In this document: positions 38,418 through 47,087 of the stretch, one piece after another
Numbering within the stretch: position 1 is the first letter of the stretch
How the letters are laid out: each line of letters opens with the position of its first letter
Assembly: GCF_003665095.1 (NCBI RefSeq)
Contig: NZ_RCHV01000002.1
Location: forward strand, 3,954,501-4,018,500
DNA from: Streptomyces sp. Z26
GTDB lineage: Bacteria > Actinomycetota > Actinomycetes > Streptomycetales > Streptomycetaceae
Direction: 5' to 3'
Length of the DNA stretch: 64,000 nt
Program-made: the position numbers and the translations under genes
The notes under the pieces: generated by a model
What the model saw: the letters and a program-made list of their open reading frames with translations, nothing else
The model's database searches: none
Told to the model about the DNA's origin: nothing

Positions 38418-39441
38418 GACCGGTGACCAGCACGACGTCCAGCGGGACACGGGCGTACGCCGAGACGTGGAAGGCGAGTGGCAGGGCCCGCGAACGGCGC
38501 CGACGACGGCCGTTCCGGCCACCGCTCCCACCGGCGGACCGACCGCGGCCGGTCCGACCGCCGCGGGGCCGCTTCTGTCCGGAGCGCCCGCGGGCAGTCG
38601 GCTCGGGCGGCTGGGTCTCGGCCTGTTCCGCAGCGAACTCCTCACGACCTTCCGCCGGTGGCGGACGCTCGCGCTGCTCGGCGTGCTGGCACTCGTACCG
38701 GTCATGGTCGGCATCGCCGTCAAGATCGAGACGAGTGACGGCGGCGCCGTGGGCGACGGGGGAGGGGAGGGGCCCGCCTTCATCGCCCAGGTCACCAACA
38801 ACGGTCTGTTCCTGGTGTTCACCTCGCTCGCGGTGACCCTTCCCTTCTTCCTCCCCATGACCGTCGGGGTGATCGCCGGTGACTCGCTCGCGGGGGAGGC
38901 GGCGAGCGGGACGCTGCGCTATCTGCTGGTCGCGCCCGCCGGCCGTACCCGGCTGTTGCTGGTCAAGTACGCCACCACCTTCGTCTTCTGTCTCGCCGCG
39001 ACCCTGGTCGTGGCGCTCTCGGCGCTGATCGTCGGGTCATTGCTGTTCCCCCTCGGGGAGGTCACCCTCCTCTCCGGCACCACCGTGTCGTTCGGTGAGG
39101 GACTCGGGCGGGCGCTGGTCATAGCGGTGCTGGTCGCGCTCTCCCTGCTCGGGCTGGCGGCACTGGGCGTGTTCATCTCCACGCTGACGAACAGCGGTGT
39201 CACCGCGATGGCCGCCACCGTCGGCCTGCTGATCACCGTGCAGATCCTGGACACCATCCCGCAGTTGCACGCGGTGCCCCCCTTCCTCTTCCCCCACTAC
39301 TGGCTGTCGTTCGGGGACGTGCTGCGCGATCCGGTGTACTGGGACCAGCTGGTGAAGAACCTCGGCCTCCAGGCCCTCTACGCCGCGTTCTTCGGTTCGG
39401 CGGCCTGGGCCCGTCTGACCACGAAGGACATCACGGCCTGA
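38404..39441 (+). CDS. ABC-2 type transporter permease
   Basis: A 345-residue membrane protein with six predicted helices. An Ala/Thr/Pro-rich cytoplasmic N-terminus of about 65 residues precedes the first helix (LALLGVLALVPVMVGIAV). The motif GDSLAGEAASGTLRYLL is typical of ABC-2 permeases acting with DrrA-type ATPases. It overlaps the ATPase gene, so they form one exporter. The preceding LolA-like protein may be functionally linked, which is inference from adjacency. Confidence 0.9.
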   Translation: MSQAETGDQHDVQRDTGVRRDVEGEWQGPRTAPTTAVPATAPTGGPTAAGPTAAGPLLSGAPAGSRLGRLGLGLFRSELLTTFRRWRTLALLGVLALVPVMVGIAVKIETSDGGAVGDGGGEGPAFIAQVTNNGLFLVFTSLAVTLPFFLPMTVGVIAGDSLAGEAASGTLRYLLVAPAGRTRLLLVKYATTFVFCLAATLVVALSALIVGSLLFPLGEVTLLSGTTVSFGEGLGRALVIAVLVALSLLGLAALGVFISTLTNSGVTAMAATVGLLITVQILDTIPQLHAVPPFLFPHYWLSFGDVLRDPVYWDQLVKNLGLQALYAAFFGSAAWARLTTKDITA

Positions 39442-39471
39442 ATCCGGCGAACCGTCCCGCCGGGTGAGGGA

Positions 39472-39500
39472 CTGTCACCGAGGTGACTGCGAACTGACAG
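39472..39500 (+). promoter_or_regulatory. Inverted repeats upstream of the phospholipase gene
   Basis: GTCACCGAGGTGAC (39474-39487) is an inverted repeat with 6-bp arms. The flanking CTGTCA and TGACAG (39472-39500) form an outer pair. It sits about 120 bp before the start codon and may be an operator or a hairpin. Confidence 0.35.
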
Positions 39501-39615
39501 CACTCTGTTGTCTCCGGGCTGGACACTGGGGCTGCTTCTCGGCCATCCGAGGAGAGCGGAACCCCTCGTCAGCAGCCCCACCGCCGGGCTGCCACCCCCC
39601 ACCCGGAGGTACTGG

Positions 39616-40110
39616 ATGCGTCGTCGGTTCATCACCGGCCTGTCCAGCGCGGCTGTCGCGCTGGCCGCCACGGCAGCCATGGCCGCTCCCGCGAACGCGG
39701 CGCCCGCGGACAAGCTCCAGGTCATGTCCAGCTGGAGCCAGACCAGCGCCAGCAGCCAGCAGGCGTTCCTGAACGCGCGTGCCCACCAGGGTGACTGGTC
39801 GGCGTACGGCTTCGACTGGAGCACGGACAAGTGCAGCTCCTCTCCTGACAACCCCTTCGGTTTCCCGTTCGAGAACTCGTGCATCCGGCACGACTTCAAC
39901 TACCGCAACTACAAGGCGGTGGGTAAGTTCGACGCGAACAAGGCCCGGATCGACAGTGCCTTCTACGAGGACCTGAAGCGGGTCTGCAACGGTTACTCGG
40001 GTGCCCAGAAGACCGCGTGCAGCGGTCTCGCCTGGACGTACTACCAGGCCGTCTCCAAGCTCGGTGTGGCTCCGGCCGACACCGGCGCCCAGGTGGACCA
40101 GGCCGCGTAG
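39616..40110 (+). CDS. Secreted prokaryotic phospholipase A2
   Basis: A 164-residue protein with a clear signal peptide cleaved after about residue 28 (AAPANA). The mature 136 residues carry CIRHDFNYRNY with the catalytic His92-Asp93 pair, and four cysteines for two disulfides. It matches the Streptomyces group XIV PLA2 in length and motif. It hydrolyses the sn-2 ester of phospholipids with Ca2+. GGAGGT precedes the ATG, and a terminator follows. Confidence 0.92.
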   Translation: MRRRFITGLSSAAVALAATAAMAAPANAAPADKLQVMSSWSQTSASSQQAFLNARAHQGDWSAYGFDWSTDKCSSSPDNPFGFPFENSCIRHDFNYRNYKAVGKFDANKARIDSAFYEDLKRVCNGYSGAQKTACSGLAWTYYQAVSKLGVAPADTGAQVDQAA

Positions 40111-40160
40111 TCCACCCGTCTCCGTGCGCCGCCCGGCCCTCGCCGGGACGCTGTGCCCTT

Positions 40161-40204
40161 CTTCTGCCCGTCCGGTCCACGACCGGGCGGGCAGAAGTCT
40201 TTCC
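40161..40204 (+). terminator. Intrinsic terminator of the phospholipase gene
   Basis: 16-bp arms with one G-U pair (40161-40176 and 40182-40197) are followed by TCTTTC. It can also serve the convergent VOC gene. Confidence 0.8.
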
Positions 40205-40231
40205 CGGACGGACCGGCCGGGGGCGCCGGGC

Positions 40232-40681
40232 TCAGTGCACGCAGAACTCGTTGCCCTCCGGGTCCTGGAGGACCGTCCACTCGCCTGACGGCTCTGCGAC
40301 CTGCCGCACCAGCGTCGCCCCGAGCGACTCCAGCCGCGCCACCGTGGCCGCGCGCCCCGCCGGGCCGGAGTGGACGTCGATGTGCAGTCTGTTCTTGCCC
40401 GCCTTCGGCTCCGGCACCCGCACGAACAGCAGCCTTCTGCCCAGGCCGGCGCCGCTGTCGGGATCGAACGGGTCCTCCGGGTGCCGGGTCGCGGTGGCGT
40501 CCCGCCAGAACTTCCGGCCCTTGAACTCGACCAGCAGCGACGCGTCGACGACGCCCTCGCCCAGCAGCCGCTCGATCCGCGTGCTGTTGTCCTCCAGTTC
40601 GTACCCCAGGACGTCGGACCAGAAGGCCGCCTGCCGCTGCGGCTCGGCAGAGTCGATCACGAGCTTCCAGCCGAGGGTCAT
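40232..40681 (-). CDS. VOC-superfamily (glyoxalase-like) protein
   Basis: A 149-residue protein with two beta-alpha-beta-beta-beta units. It begins MTLGWKLVIDSAEPQRQAAFW, carries NRLHIDVHS at the start of the second unit and ends LQDPEGNEFCVH. This is the common actinobacterial VOC_6-like type. The reaction is unknown. ATG at 40681 follows GGAAGGA; a longer frame would run through the promoter. It is divergent from a CGNR-SRPBCC gene 56 bp away, with a dyad between them. Confidence 0.85.
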   Translation of the reverse strand: MTLGWKLVIDSAEPQRQAAFWSDVLGYELEDNSTRIERLLGEGVVDASLLVEFKGRKFWRDATATRHPEDPFDPDSGAGLGRRLLFVRVPEPKAGKNRLHIDVHSGPAGRAATVARLESLGATLVRQVAEPSGEWTVLQDPEGNEFCVH

Positions 40682-40716
40682 GTCGCGTCCTTCCGTCGGG
40701 GACTTCCGTTCCGTGC

Positions 40717-40737
40717 GTAACCAGTTATAGTGGTTAC
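40717..40737. promoter_or_regulatory. Dyad operator overlapping the promoter of the CGNR gene
   Basis: A perfect inverted repeat GTAACCA-N7-TGGTTAC ends one base before the ATG of the CGNR gene. Its 7-base centre contains a TTATAG -10 box (40725-40730). A bound repressor would block the promoter, and the transcript starting near the ATG would be leaderless. The CGNR protein itself is the obvious autoregulator, by inference. Confidence 0.6.
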
Positions 40738-41952
40738 ATGACTGAGTTCGCAAGGGGGTCCTCGAAGGGACTCCTCCTCCAGCCGCCGGACGGGGTGGAC
40801 TTCCACTTCGATCCCGGTTCCCTGTGCCTGGAGCTGCTCGTGACGGGTGGCCCGGGTCCTCTTGCCCGCTTCGAGGTGCTTCACCGACCCGCGGGGCTCA
40901 CCGGGTGGGCCGAGTCCTCCCGTCTCGACCCGACGCCCCATCTGGAGGTGACGGAGCTGGAGTTGGCGGCGGCCCGGCTCCTGCGGGACTCGGTGCTGAC
41001 GCTGGCCCGTGACCGGCTGCGGGGGCGGGAGCCGCGCCCCGAGGACCTGGCGGAGGTGAACGCGGCGGCGGCGCGGCCACCGCTGGCCCCCGTGCTGGAG
41101 TGGCCCGAGCCCGGCGGCCTGGAGTGGCTGCCCGCGACGGGCACTCAGCTCCTCTCGACGGTCGCGCGGGACGCGATCGACCTGTTCACCGGCCCGTACG
41201 CCCATCGGATACGGGAGTGCGGCGCGGACGACTGCTCCCTGATCTTCGTGGACACCTCGCGCCCAGGGCGGCGCCGCTGGTGCTCCATGGAGCGTTGCGG
41301 CAACCGCCACAAGGTCCGCGCGCTGCGCGCGCGGCAGGGCGGCGCGGGAACGGACGAAGAGGCGGGCGGGCCGCTCCCGGGCACGGGCGGCGGCGACGCG
41401 ACGGCGCGCGCGGAAGCGGTGGACACCGGGGTACCGGCCGCCGACGCGGGGTTCGGGGACGCGGGAAGTCCCCGGGGCGCGGGGAGCGCCGGGAGTTCCG
41501 AGGACGCCGGGGACTCCCCGGAGTTCGGGGGCCGGTTGCCCACCGGGCTCACCCGGGACGCCGGGTGGGAGATCGGCGTCTCGAAGACCCTCGGGCATCC
41601 GCCCGGCGCCGTATGGGACTTCATCACCGGACCGGAGGGCCTGTCGTGCTGGCTCGGTGACGGTGTCGACCTGCACGACGGCGCGAAGGGGCGGGCGTAC
41701 GAGACCGACGACGGCACGGTGGGGGAGGTGCGCAGCTACCGCCCCGGTGACCGCATCCGGCTGACGTGGCGGCCCTCCGGCTGGGACCACGACACGACCG
41801 TGCAGGTCGCGGTCACCGCGTCACGCGGATCGGAGGAGAGAAGCGTGCTGCGCTTCCATCAGGAGTGGCTGGCCGGTCCGGAGGAGCGGGAGCGGCAGCG
41901 GACTCACTGGCGGGCGGTGATGGACTCCGTGGTGGCCTCGCTCGACGCCTGA
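40738..41952 (+). CDS. CGNR zinc-finger regulator fused to SRPBCC (AHSA1-like) domain
   Basis: A 404-residue two-part protein. Residues 1-155 are an ABATE-like N-terminal domain. Residues 161-198 are a CGNR zinc finger with Cys161, Cys166, Cys182 and Cys187 (CGADDC and CSMERCGNR). A Gly/Ala/Asp-rich linker covers 200-265. The C-terminal 135 residues form an SRPBCC domain (GHPPGAVWDFITGPEGLSCWL to HWRAVMDSVVASLDA). CGNR proteins are probable DNA-binding regulators and SRPBCC domains bind hydrophobic ligands, so this may be a one-component sensor. No Shine-Dalgarno is present. Its end overlaps the convergent permease gene by 49 bp. Confidence 0.85.
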   Translation: MTEFARGSSKGLLLQPPDGVDFHFDPGSLCLELLVTGGPGPLARFEVLHRPAGLTGWAESSRLDPTPHLEVTELELAAARLLRDSVLTLARDRLRGREPRPEDLAEVNAAAARPPLAPVLEWPEPGGLEWLPATGTQLLSTVARDAIDLFTGPYAHRIRECGADDCSLIFVDTSRPGRRRWCSMERCGNRHKVRALRARQGGAGTDEEAGGPLPGTGGGDATARAEAVDTGVPAADAGFGDAGSPRGAGSAGSSEDAGDSPEFGGRLPTGLTRDAGWEIGVSKTLGHPPGAVWDFITGPEGLSCWLGDGVDLHDGAKGRAYETDDGTVGEVRSYRPGDRIRLTWRPSGWDHDTTVQVAVTASRGSEERSVLRFHQEWLAGPEERERQRTHWRAVMDSVVASLDA

Positions 41953-42890
41953 CCCGCGGCGGCGGTCGCGGCGGCCTCCGCGGCCCGCGCCCGCAACTCG
42001 GCCCGCCCCCGGTGGGCGTGCCGCAGGGCGTCCCAGGTCAGCAGCACGAGCGCGGCCCACACCAGCCCGAAGCCCGCCCAGCGTTCGGCCGGCATCGGCT
42101 CGTGGAAGACCAGCAGCCCGAGGACGAACATGAACGCGGGAGCCATGTACTGGAGGAGCCCGATGGTCGACAGCGGCAGCCGTACGGCCGCGGCGCCGAA
42201 GAAGATCAGCGGCAGCGCGGTGGCGATACCGGTGCACGCCAGCAGCAGGGCGTGCGCGGGACCGTCCGTGGCGAAGGTGGCCTCGCCCCGGGAGCCGAGA
42301 TAGAGGAGGACGCCGAGCGCCGGGAGGAACTGCATGGCCGTCTCGGTGCTGAAGCTCTCGACGCCGTCCAGCTGCACGCGCTTCTTCAGCAGCCCGTACG
42401 TGGCGAAGCTGAAGGCCAGGACGATGGACAGCCAGGGCAGTTGGCCGTAGCCGACGGACAGGACGACGACCGCCAGCACGCCGATGGCGACGGCCAGCCA
42501 CTGGGTGCGCCGCAGCCGTTCCCGCAGCAGCAGCACGCCGAACGCGATCGAGACGAGGGGGTTGATGAAGTAGCCGAGGGAGGCTTCGATGACGCGGTCG
42601 TTGGCGACCGCCCAGATGAACAGGCCCCAGTTCACGGAGATCACCGAGGCGGCGAGGAACAGCAGCCCTATCCTCCGGGGCTCCTTCAGCAGCGGCCGTA
42701 TCCATCCCCAGCGGCGCAGGAGCACGAGTATCGCGACCGCCGTGGGCAGCGACCACACCATGCGGTGCGCGAGGGTCTCGGCCGCGGGGGTGGATTCCAG
42801 CAGGTGCCAGTAGAGAGGAAGGAGGCCCCACATCCCGTAGGCGGCGAGCCCGAAGACGAGACCGGTCCGGGTCTGGCTCGACGGCTGCAT
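41904..42890 (-). CDS. RarD-type EamA/DMT-family permease
   Basis: A 328-residue protein with ten hydrophobic helices in two EamA repeats. It matches RarD (GLVFGLAAYGMWGLLPLYW and SVNWGLFIWAVANDRVIEASLGYF). RarD proteins are inner-membrane permeases, linked by name to chloramphenicol sensitivity, with uncertain substrates. ATG at 42890 follows GGAGGAAA. The last 45 residues are an Ala/Glu-rich tail that overlaps the CGNR-SRPBCC gene. Confidence 0.88.
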   Translation of the reverse strand: MQPSSQTRTGLVFGLAAYGMWGLLPLYWHLLESTPAAETLAHRMVWSLPTAVAILVLLRRWGWIRPLLKEPRRIGLLFLAASVISVNWGLFIWAVANDRVIEASLGYFINPLVSIAFGVLLLRERLRRTQWLAVAIGVLAVVVLSVGYGQLPWLSIVLAFSFATYGLLKKRVQLDGVESFSTETAMQFLPALGVLLYLGSRGEATFATDGPAHALLLACTGIATALPLIFFGAAAVRLPLSTIGLLQYMAPAFMFVLGLLVFHEPMPAERWAGFGLVWAALVLLTWDALRHAHRGRAELRARAAEAAATAAAGQASSEATTESITARQ

Positions 42891-42942
42891 CTGGTTTCCT
42901 CCGGGAGCTGGGGCGAGACACCCATGAAGGTAACGCCGAAAA

Positions 42943-42988
42943 ACCCGGCTGTCATTTCCGTTCCGAATGACGGTCATGACAGCCGGGT
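42943..42988 (-). terminator. Intrinsic terminator of korAB
   Basis: Perfect 13-bp arms (42943-42955 and 42976-42988) with a 20-base loop. On the minus strand the stem is followed by a T-run, so this is a classic intrinsic terminator 50 bp after the korB stop. Confidence 0.85.
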
Positions 42989-43037
42989 GCGGGGCGCGGG
43001 CCGGACAGCCGGGGCGGTCCGGCCGGTGCCCGGAGGT

Positions 43038-44162
43038 TCAGCCGACGACGGTCCAGGTGTCGCGGCCCGCGAGCAGGGAGCCCAGCTCGCCCTTACCGTT
43101 GAGCTGCACGGCCTGCTCCAGCTGGTCGGACATCAGCGACTCGTAGACCGGCCGTTCGACGTCCCGCAGCACGCCGATCGGCGTGTGGTGCAGGGTGTCC
43201 GGGTCGGCCAGCCGGGACAGCGCGAAGGCGGTCGTCGGCGAGGCCGAGTGCGCGTCGTGGACGAGGACGTCCCCGGTGCCGTGCTCCGCGACGTCGATGA
43301 TCCGCAGGTCACCCGTCGCCGGGTCGCGCACCACACCGCGTGCCCCGAGCCCGTCGCCGCCGTCCGTCTCCAGCCAGGGCGCGCCGAAGCGGATCGGCTC
43401 ACCGTGCTCCAGCCGGATCACGGCCTCCTGCGCCTGCTCCTTGTCCTTGAGGATCTCGAAGGCGCCGTCGTTGAAGATGTTGCAGTTCTGGTAGATCTCG
43501 ACGAGCGCCGTGCCCGGGTGTTCGGCGGCGGCCCGCAGCACCGACGTGAGGTGCTTGCGGTCCGAGTCGACCGTGCGGGCGACGAACGACGCCTCCGCCC
43601 CGATCGCCAGCGACACCGGGTTGAAGGGGGCTTCGAGCGACCCCATCGGCGTCGACTTGGTGATCTTCCCGGGCTCCGAGGTCGGGGAGTACTGCCCCTT
43701 GGTGAGCCCGTAGATCCGGTTGTTGAACAGCAGGATCTTCAGGTTCACGTTGCGCCGCAGCGTGTGGATCAGGTGGTTGCCGCCGATGGAGAGCGCGTCG
43801 CCGTCACCCGTGACGACCCACACCGACAGGTCCCGCCGCGCCGAGGCCAGCCCCGTCGCGATGGCCGGGGCGCGGCCGTGGATGGAGTGCATCCCGAAGG
43901 TGTTCATGTAGTACGGGAAGCGGGACGAGCAGCCGATGCCGGAGACGAAGACGATGTTCTCCTTCGCCAGCCCCAGCTCCGGCATGAAGCCCTGCACCGC
44001 CGCCAGCACCGCGTAGTCACCGCAGCCGGGGCACCAGCGGACCTCCTGGTCGGACTTGAAGTCCTTCATCGACTGCTTGCCCTCGGCCTTCGGCACCAGG
44101 GACAGCAGGCCGCGATCCCCCGGCTCCCGGGTATCAGGCCCCTCCATGAGCTGCTCAGCCAT
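43038..44162 (-). CDS. korB: 2-oxoacid:ferredoxin oxidoreductase beta subunit (KorB)
   Basis: A 374-residue TPP-binding subunit. The [4Fe-4S] ligands are in WCPGCGDY and a later Cys. The TPP motif runs from GDGDALSIGGNHLIH to FNN. It lacks the additional ferredoxin domain of some four-subunit enzymes. With KorA it decarboxylates 2-oxoglutarate or a similar 2-oxoacid and reduces ferredoxin. Its start overlaps the korA stop by eight bases. Substrate choice cannot be confirmed from sequence. Confidence 0.92.
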   Translation of the reverse strand: MAEQLMEGPDTREPGDRGLLSLVPKAEGKQSMKDFKSDQEVRWCPGCGDYAVLAAVQGFMPELGLAKENIVFVSGIGCSSRFPYYMNTFGMHSIHGRAPAIATGLASARRDLSVWVVTGDGDALSIGGNHLIHTLRRNVNLKILLFNNRIYGLTKGQYSPTSEPGKITKSTPMGSLEAPFNPVSLAIGAEASFVARTVDSDRKHLTSVLRAAAEHPGTALVEIYQNCNIFNDGAFEILKDKEQAQEAVIRLEHGEPIRFGAPWLETDGGDGLGARGVVRDPATGDLRIIDVAEHGTGDVLVHDAHSASPTTAFALSRLADPDTLHHTPIGVLRDVERPVYESLMSDQLEQAVQLNGKGELGSLLAGRDTWTVVG

Positions 44163-46071
44163 TGTCTATGGCCTCCTTGAGAGCGTTCGCGAGCTGTTCC
44201 GCCTTGAACGGCAGTCCGCGGACCTGCGTCAGGGACTGCGCATCGACGAGGTACTTGGCGCGCAGCAGCGCGGCCAGCTGGCCGAGGTTCATCTCCGGCA
44301 CGACGACCTTGTCGTACCGCCGCAGCTCCTCGCCCAGGTTGCGCGGGAAGGGGTTGAGGTGACGCAGATGCCCCTGCGCGATCCGGCCCCCGCCGCGCCG
44401 GATGCGCCGTACGGCTGCGGTGATCGGCCCGAAGGTCGACCCCCAGCCGAGCACCAGCACCCGCGCGGGCCCTTCCTCCTCGATCCCGGGGTCGTCGACG
44501 ACGAGGTCCGGGACCTCGATCCCGTCGACCTTCGCCTGCCGGGTCCGCACCATGAACTCGTGGTTGGCCGGGTCGTACGAGATGTTGCCCGACCCGTCCT
44601 GCTTCTCGATGCCGCCGATCCGGTGCTCCAGACCGGGCGTGCCGGGCACGGCCCACGGCCGGGCGAGCGTCTCCGGGTCGCGCTTGTACGGCCAGAACAC
44701 CTCGGTGCCGTCGTCCAGCTGGTGGTTCGGCGCCTGCGCGAACTGCACCCGCAGGTCGGGCAGGGTGTCCACCTCGGGGACGCGCCACGGCTCGGAGCCG
44801 TTGGCCAGGTACCCGTCGGACAGCAGGAAGACCGGCGTCCGGTACGTCAGCGCGATACGGGCCGCGTCCAGCGCCGCCGTGAAGCAGTCCGCGGGCGTCG
44901 CGGGCGCCACGATCGGCACCGGCGCCTCGCCGTTCCGCCCGTACATCGCCTGGAGCAGGTCGGCCTGCTCGGTCTTGGTGGGCAGACCGGTGCTGGGCCC
45001 GCCGCGCTGGATGTCGACGATCAGCAGCGGCAGTTCGAGGGAGACGGCGAGGCCGATGGTCTCGGACTTGAGCGCGACACCCGGCCCGGACGTGGTGGTG
45101 ATGCCGAGCGAGCCGCCGAAGGAGGCGCCGAGCGCCGCGCCGATGGCGGCGATCTCGTCCTCCGCCTGGTAGGTGCGGACGCCGAAGTTCTTGTGCTTGG
45201 ACAGCTCGTGCAGCACGTCGGAGGCGGGCGTGATCGGGTACGAGCCGAGGAACAGCGGCAGGTCCGCCTGCTGGGCGGCGGCGATCAGGCCGTACGACAG
45301 CGCCAGGTTGCCCGAGATGTTCCGGTACGTCCCCGGTGGGAACGCGGTGGTGGCGGGCGCCACCTCGTAGCTGACGGCGAAGTCCTCGGTGGTCTCGCCG
45401 AAGTTCCAGCCCGCGCGGTACGCCGCGACGTTGGCCTCCGCGACCTGCGGCTTCTTCGCGAACTTCGTCCGCAGGAACTGCTCGGTGGACGCCGTGGGCC
45501 GGTGGTACATCCACGACAGCAGCCCGAGCGCGAACATGTTCTTCGACCGGCCCGCTTCCTTGCGGCCCAGGTCGTAGTCCTTCAGCGCCTCGACGGTCAG
45601 CGTGGTCAGCGGCACCTGGTGCACGCTGTACCCGTCCAGCGAACCGTCCTCCAGGGGGCTGGTGTCGTAGCCCACCTTGGCCATCGCGCGCTTGTTGAAC
45701 TCGTCGGTGTTGATGATGAGTTCGGCGCCGCGCGGCAGGTCCCCGATGTTGGCCTTCAACGCGGCCGGGTTCATCGCCACCAGTACGTTCGGGGCGTCGC
45801 CCGGGGTGAGGATGTCGTGGTCCGCGAAGTGCAGCTGGAAGCTGGAGACGCCCGGCAGGGTCCCTGCGGGGGCGCGGATCTCGGCGGGGAAGTTCGGCAG
45901 CGTGGACAGGTCGTTCCCGAAGGACGCCGTCTCGGAGGTGAAGCGGTCACCCGTGAGCTGCATGCCGTCGCCGGAGTCACCCGCGAACCGGATGATCACC
46001 CGGTCGAGCTGCCGTACTTCCTTCTCGGTGGACGGCCGTTCCTCGGCCGGGCTGTTGACCTGACTGGTCAC
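44155..46071 (-). CDS. korA: 2-oxoacid:ferredoxin oxidoreductase gamma-alpha fusion subunit (KorA)
   Basis: A 638-residue protein. The N-terminal gamma domain (RFAGDSGDGMQLTGDRFTSE) is fused to the alpha domain (GSYPITPASDVLHELSK, then TTTSGPGVALKSE). This is the two-subunit KGOR form found in actinobacteria. It makes succinyl-CoA and reduced ferredoxin from 2-oxoglutarate. GTG at 46071 is chosen by similarity to family N-termini and a GGGGAGG 11-12 bases upstream; ATG at 46110 is an alternative. A redox link to the nearby second nuo cluster is proposed in the findings. Confidence 0.92.
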   Translation of the reverse strand: MTSQVNSPAEERPSTEKEVRQLDRVIIRFAGDSGDGMQLTGDRFTSETASFGNDLSTLPNFPAEIRAPAGTLPGVSSFQLHFADHDILTPGDAPNVLVAMNPAALKANIGDLPRGAELIINTDEFNKRAMAKVGYDTSPLEDGSLDGYSVHQVPLTTLTVEALKDYDLGRKEAGRSKNMFALGLLSWMYHRPTASTEQFLRTKFAKKPQVAEANVAAYRAGWNFGETTEDFAVSYEVAPATTAFPPGTYRNISGNLALSYGLIAAAQQADLPLFLGSYPITPASDVLHELSKHKNFGVRTYQAEDEIAAIGAALGASFGGSLGITTTSGPGVALKSETIGLAVSLELPLLIVDIQRGGPSTGLPTKTEQADLLQAMYGRNGEAPVPIVAPATPADCFTAALDAARIALTYRTPVFLLSDGYLANGSEPWRVPEVDTLPDLRVQFAQAPNHQLDDGTEVFWPYKRDPETLARPWAVPGTPGLEHRIGGIEKQDGSGNISYDPANHEFMVRTRQAKVDGIEVPDLVVDDPGIEEEGPARVLVLGWGSTFGPITAAVRRIRRGGGRIAQGHLRHLNPFPRNLGEELRRYDKVVVPEMNLGQLAALLRAKYLVDAQSLTQVRGLPFKAEQLANALKEAIDNG

Positions 46072-46256
46072 GGTAAATCTGACCTCCCCTGAGGCGGCGC
46101 TCGCCGTCATCCTACGTGCGTCCCGATCCTGCCGGTCGTCGCTCGCCGGACACTGGTGAGACGCCCAGAGACTGCTTCCGCGGGCCGACGACCGGTCCCC
46201 TCCCGTACGGGTCCGTCCGCGCCCCGCGCCGGACCGTACGGTTCCGGCCCCGCACC

Positions 46257-46280
46257 GGGCGGTACGGTCCCGTACCGCCC
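46257..46280 (-). terminator. Hairpin after the response regulator gene
   Basis: Perfect 11-bp arms (46257-46267 and 46270-46280) just downstream of the response regulator stop. Several CCGTACGG words flank it. Confidence 0.6.
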
Positions 46281-46294
46281 GTACGCTTCGCAGG

Positions 46295-46954
46295 CTACGA
46301 GTTGAGGTAGCGCAGCACCGCCAGCACACGACGGTGATCCCCGTCACTCGGGGACAGCCCCAGCTTCTGGAAGATGTTGCTGACGTGCTTCTCCACCGCC
46401 CCGTGGCTGACCACCAGCTGCCCGGCGATGGCCGAGTTCGTACGCCCCTCCGCCATCAGCCCCAGCACCTCGCGCTCCCGCGGGGTGAGCGCCGACAGCA
46501 CGTCCTGCTTGCGGCTGCGTCCCAGCAGCTGCGCGACGACCTCCGGGTCGAGCGCCGTACCGCCCTGGGCGACCCGTACGACCGCGTCCACGAACTCGCG
46601 CACCTCCGCGACGCGGTCCTTCAGCAGGTAGCCGACGCCGTGGGTGGACCCGGCGAGCAGCTCCGTCGCGTACTGCTCCTCCACGTACTGCGACAACACC
46701 AGCACCCCCAGTCCCGGATGCGCGGCGCGCAGCTGCACCGCGGCCCGTACGCCCTCGTCGGTGTGCGTCGGCGGCATCCGTACGTCCGCCACGACCACGT
46801 CCGGGAGCCGTTCCGCGGCGGCCAGCTCGGCCACCGTGCGCACCAGCGCCTCGCCGTCGCCGACACCGGCGACGACCTCGTGCCCGCGGTCCGTCAGCAG
46901 CCGTGTGAGCCCTTCTCTGAGCAGCACCGAGTCCTCGGCGATGACCACACGCAC
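46295..46954 (-). CDS. NarL/LuxR-type response regulator
   Basis: A 219-residue response regulator. The receiver domain has the acidic pair ED at 7-8 and the phosphorylation site Asp57 in VVVADVRMPP. The C-terminal LuxR helix-turn-helix reads LTPREREVLGLMAEGRTNS, ending with NIFQKLGL. The GTG follows GGAGGA. It lies downstream of two histidine kinases on the same strand and is the only regulator for both. Its targets are unknown; the divergent second nuo cluster is a candidate. Confidence 0.92.
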   Translation of the reverse strand: MRVVIAEDSVLLREGLTRLLTDRGHEVVAGVGDGEALVRTVAELAAAERLPDVVVADVRMPPTHTDEGVRAAVQLRAAHPGLGVLVLSQYVEEQYATELLAGSTHGVGYLLKDRVAEVREFVDAVVRVAQGGTALDPEVVAQLLGRSRKQDVLSALTPREREVLGLMAEGRTNSAIAGQLVVSHGAVEKHVSNIFQKLGLSPSDGDHRRVLAVLRYLNS

Positions 46955-47087
46955 GTCCGTCCTCCATCTTGTCCGCCCCCGACCCGCGCACGGGAATGCC
47001 CCCGCACCCCGGCCGCGCCCGCCGGGAGGGCGGACGCGGTCGGGGCACGGAGGGTTCAGCGCGTGGCGTGAGGGGTCGGGGGACCGG

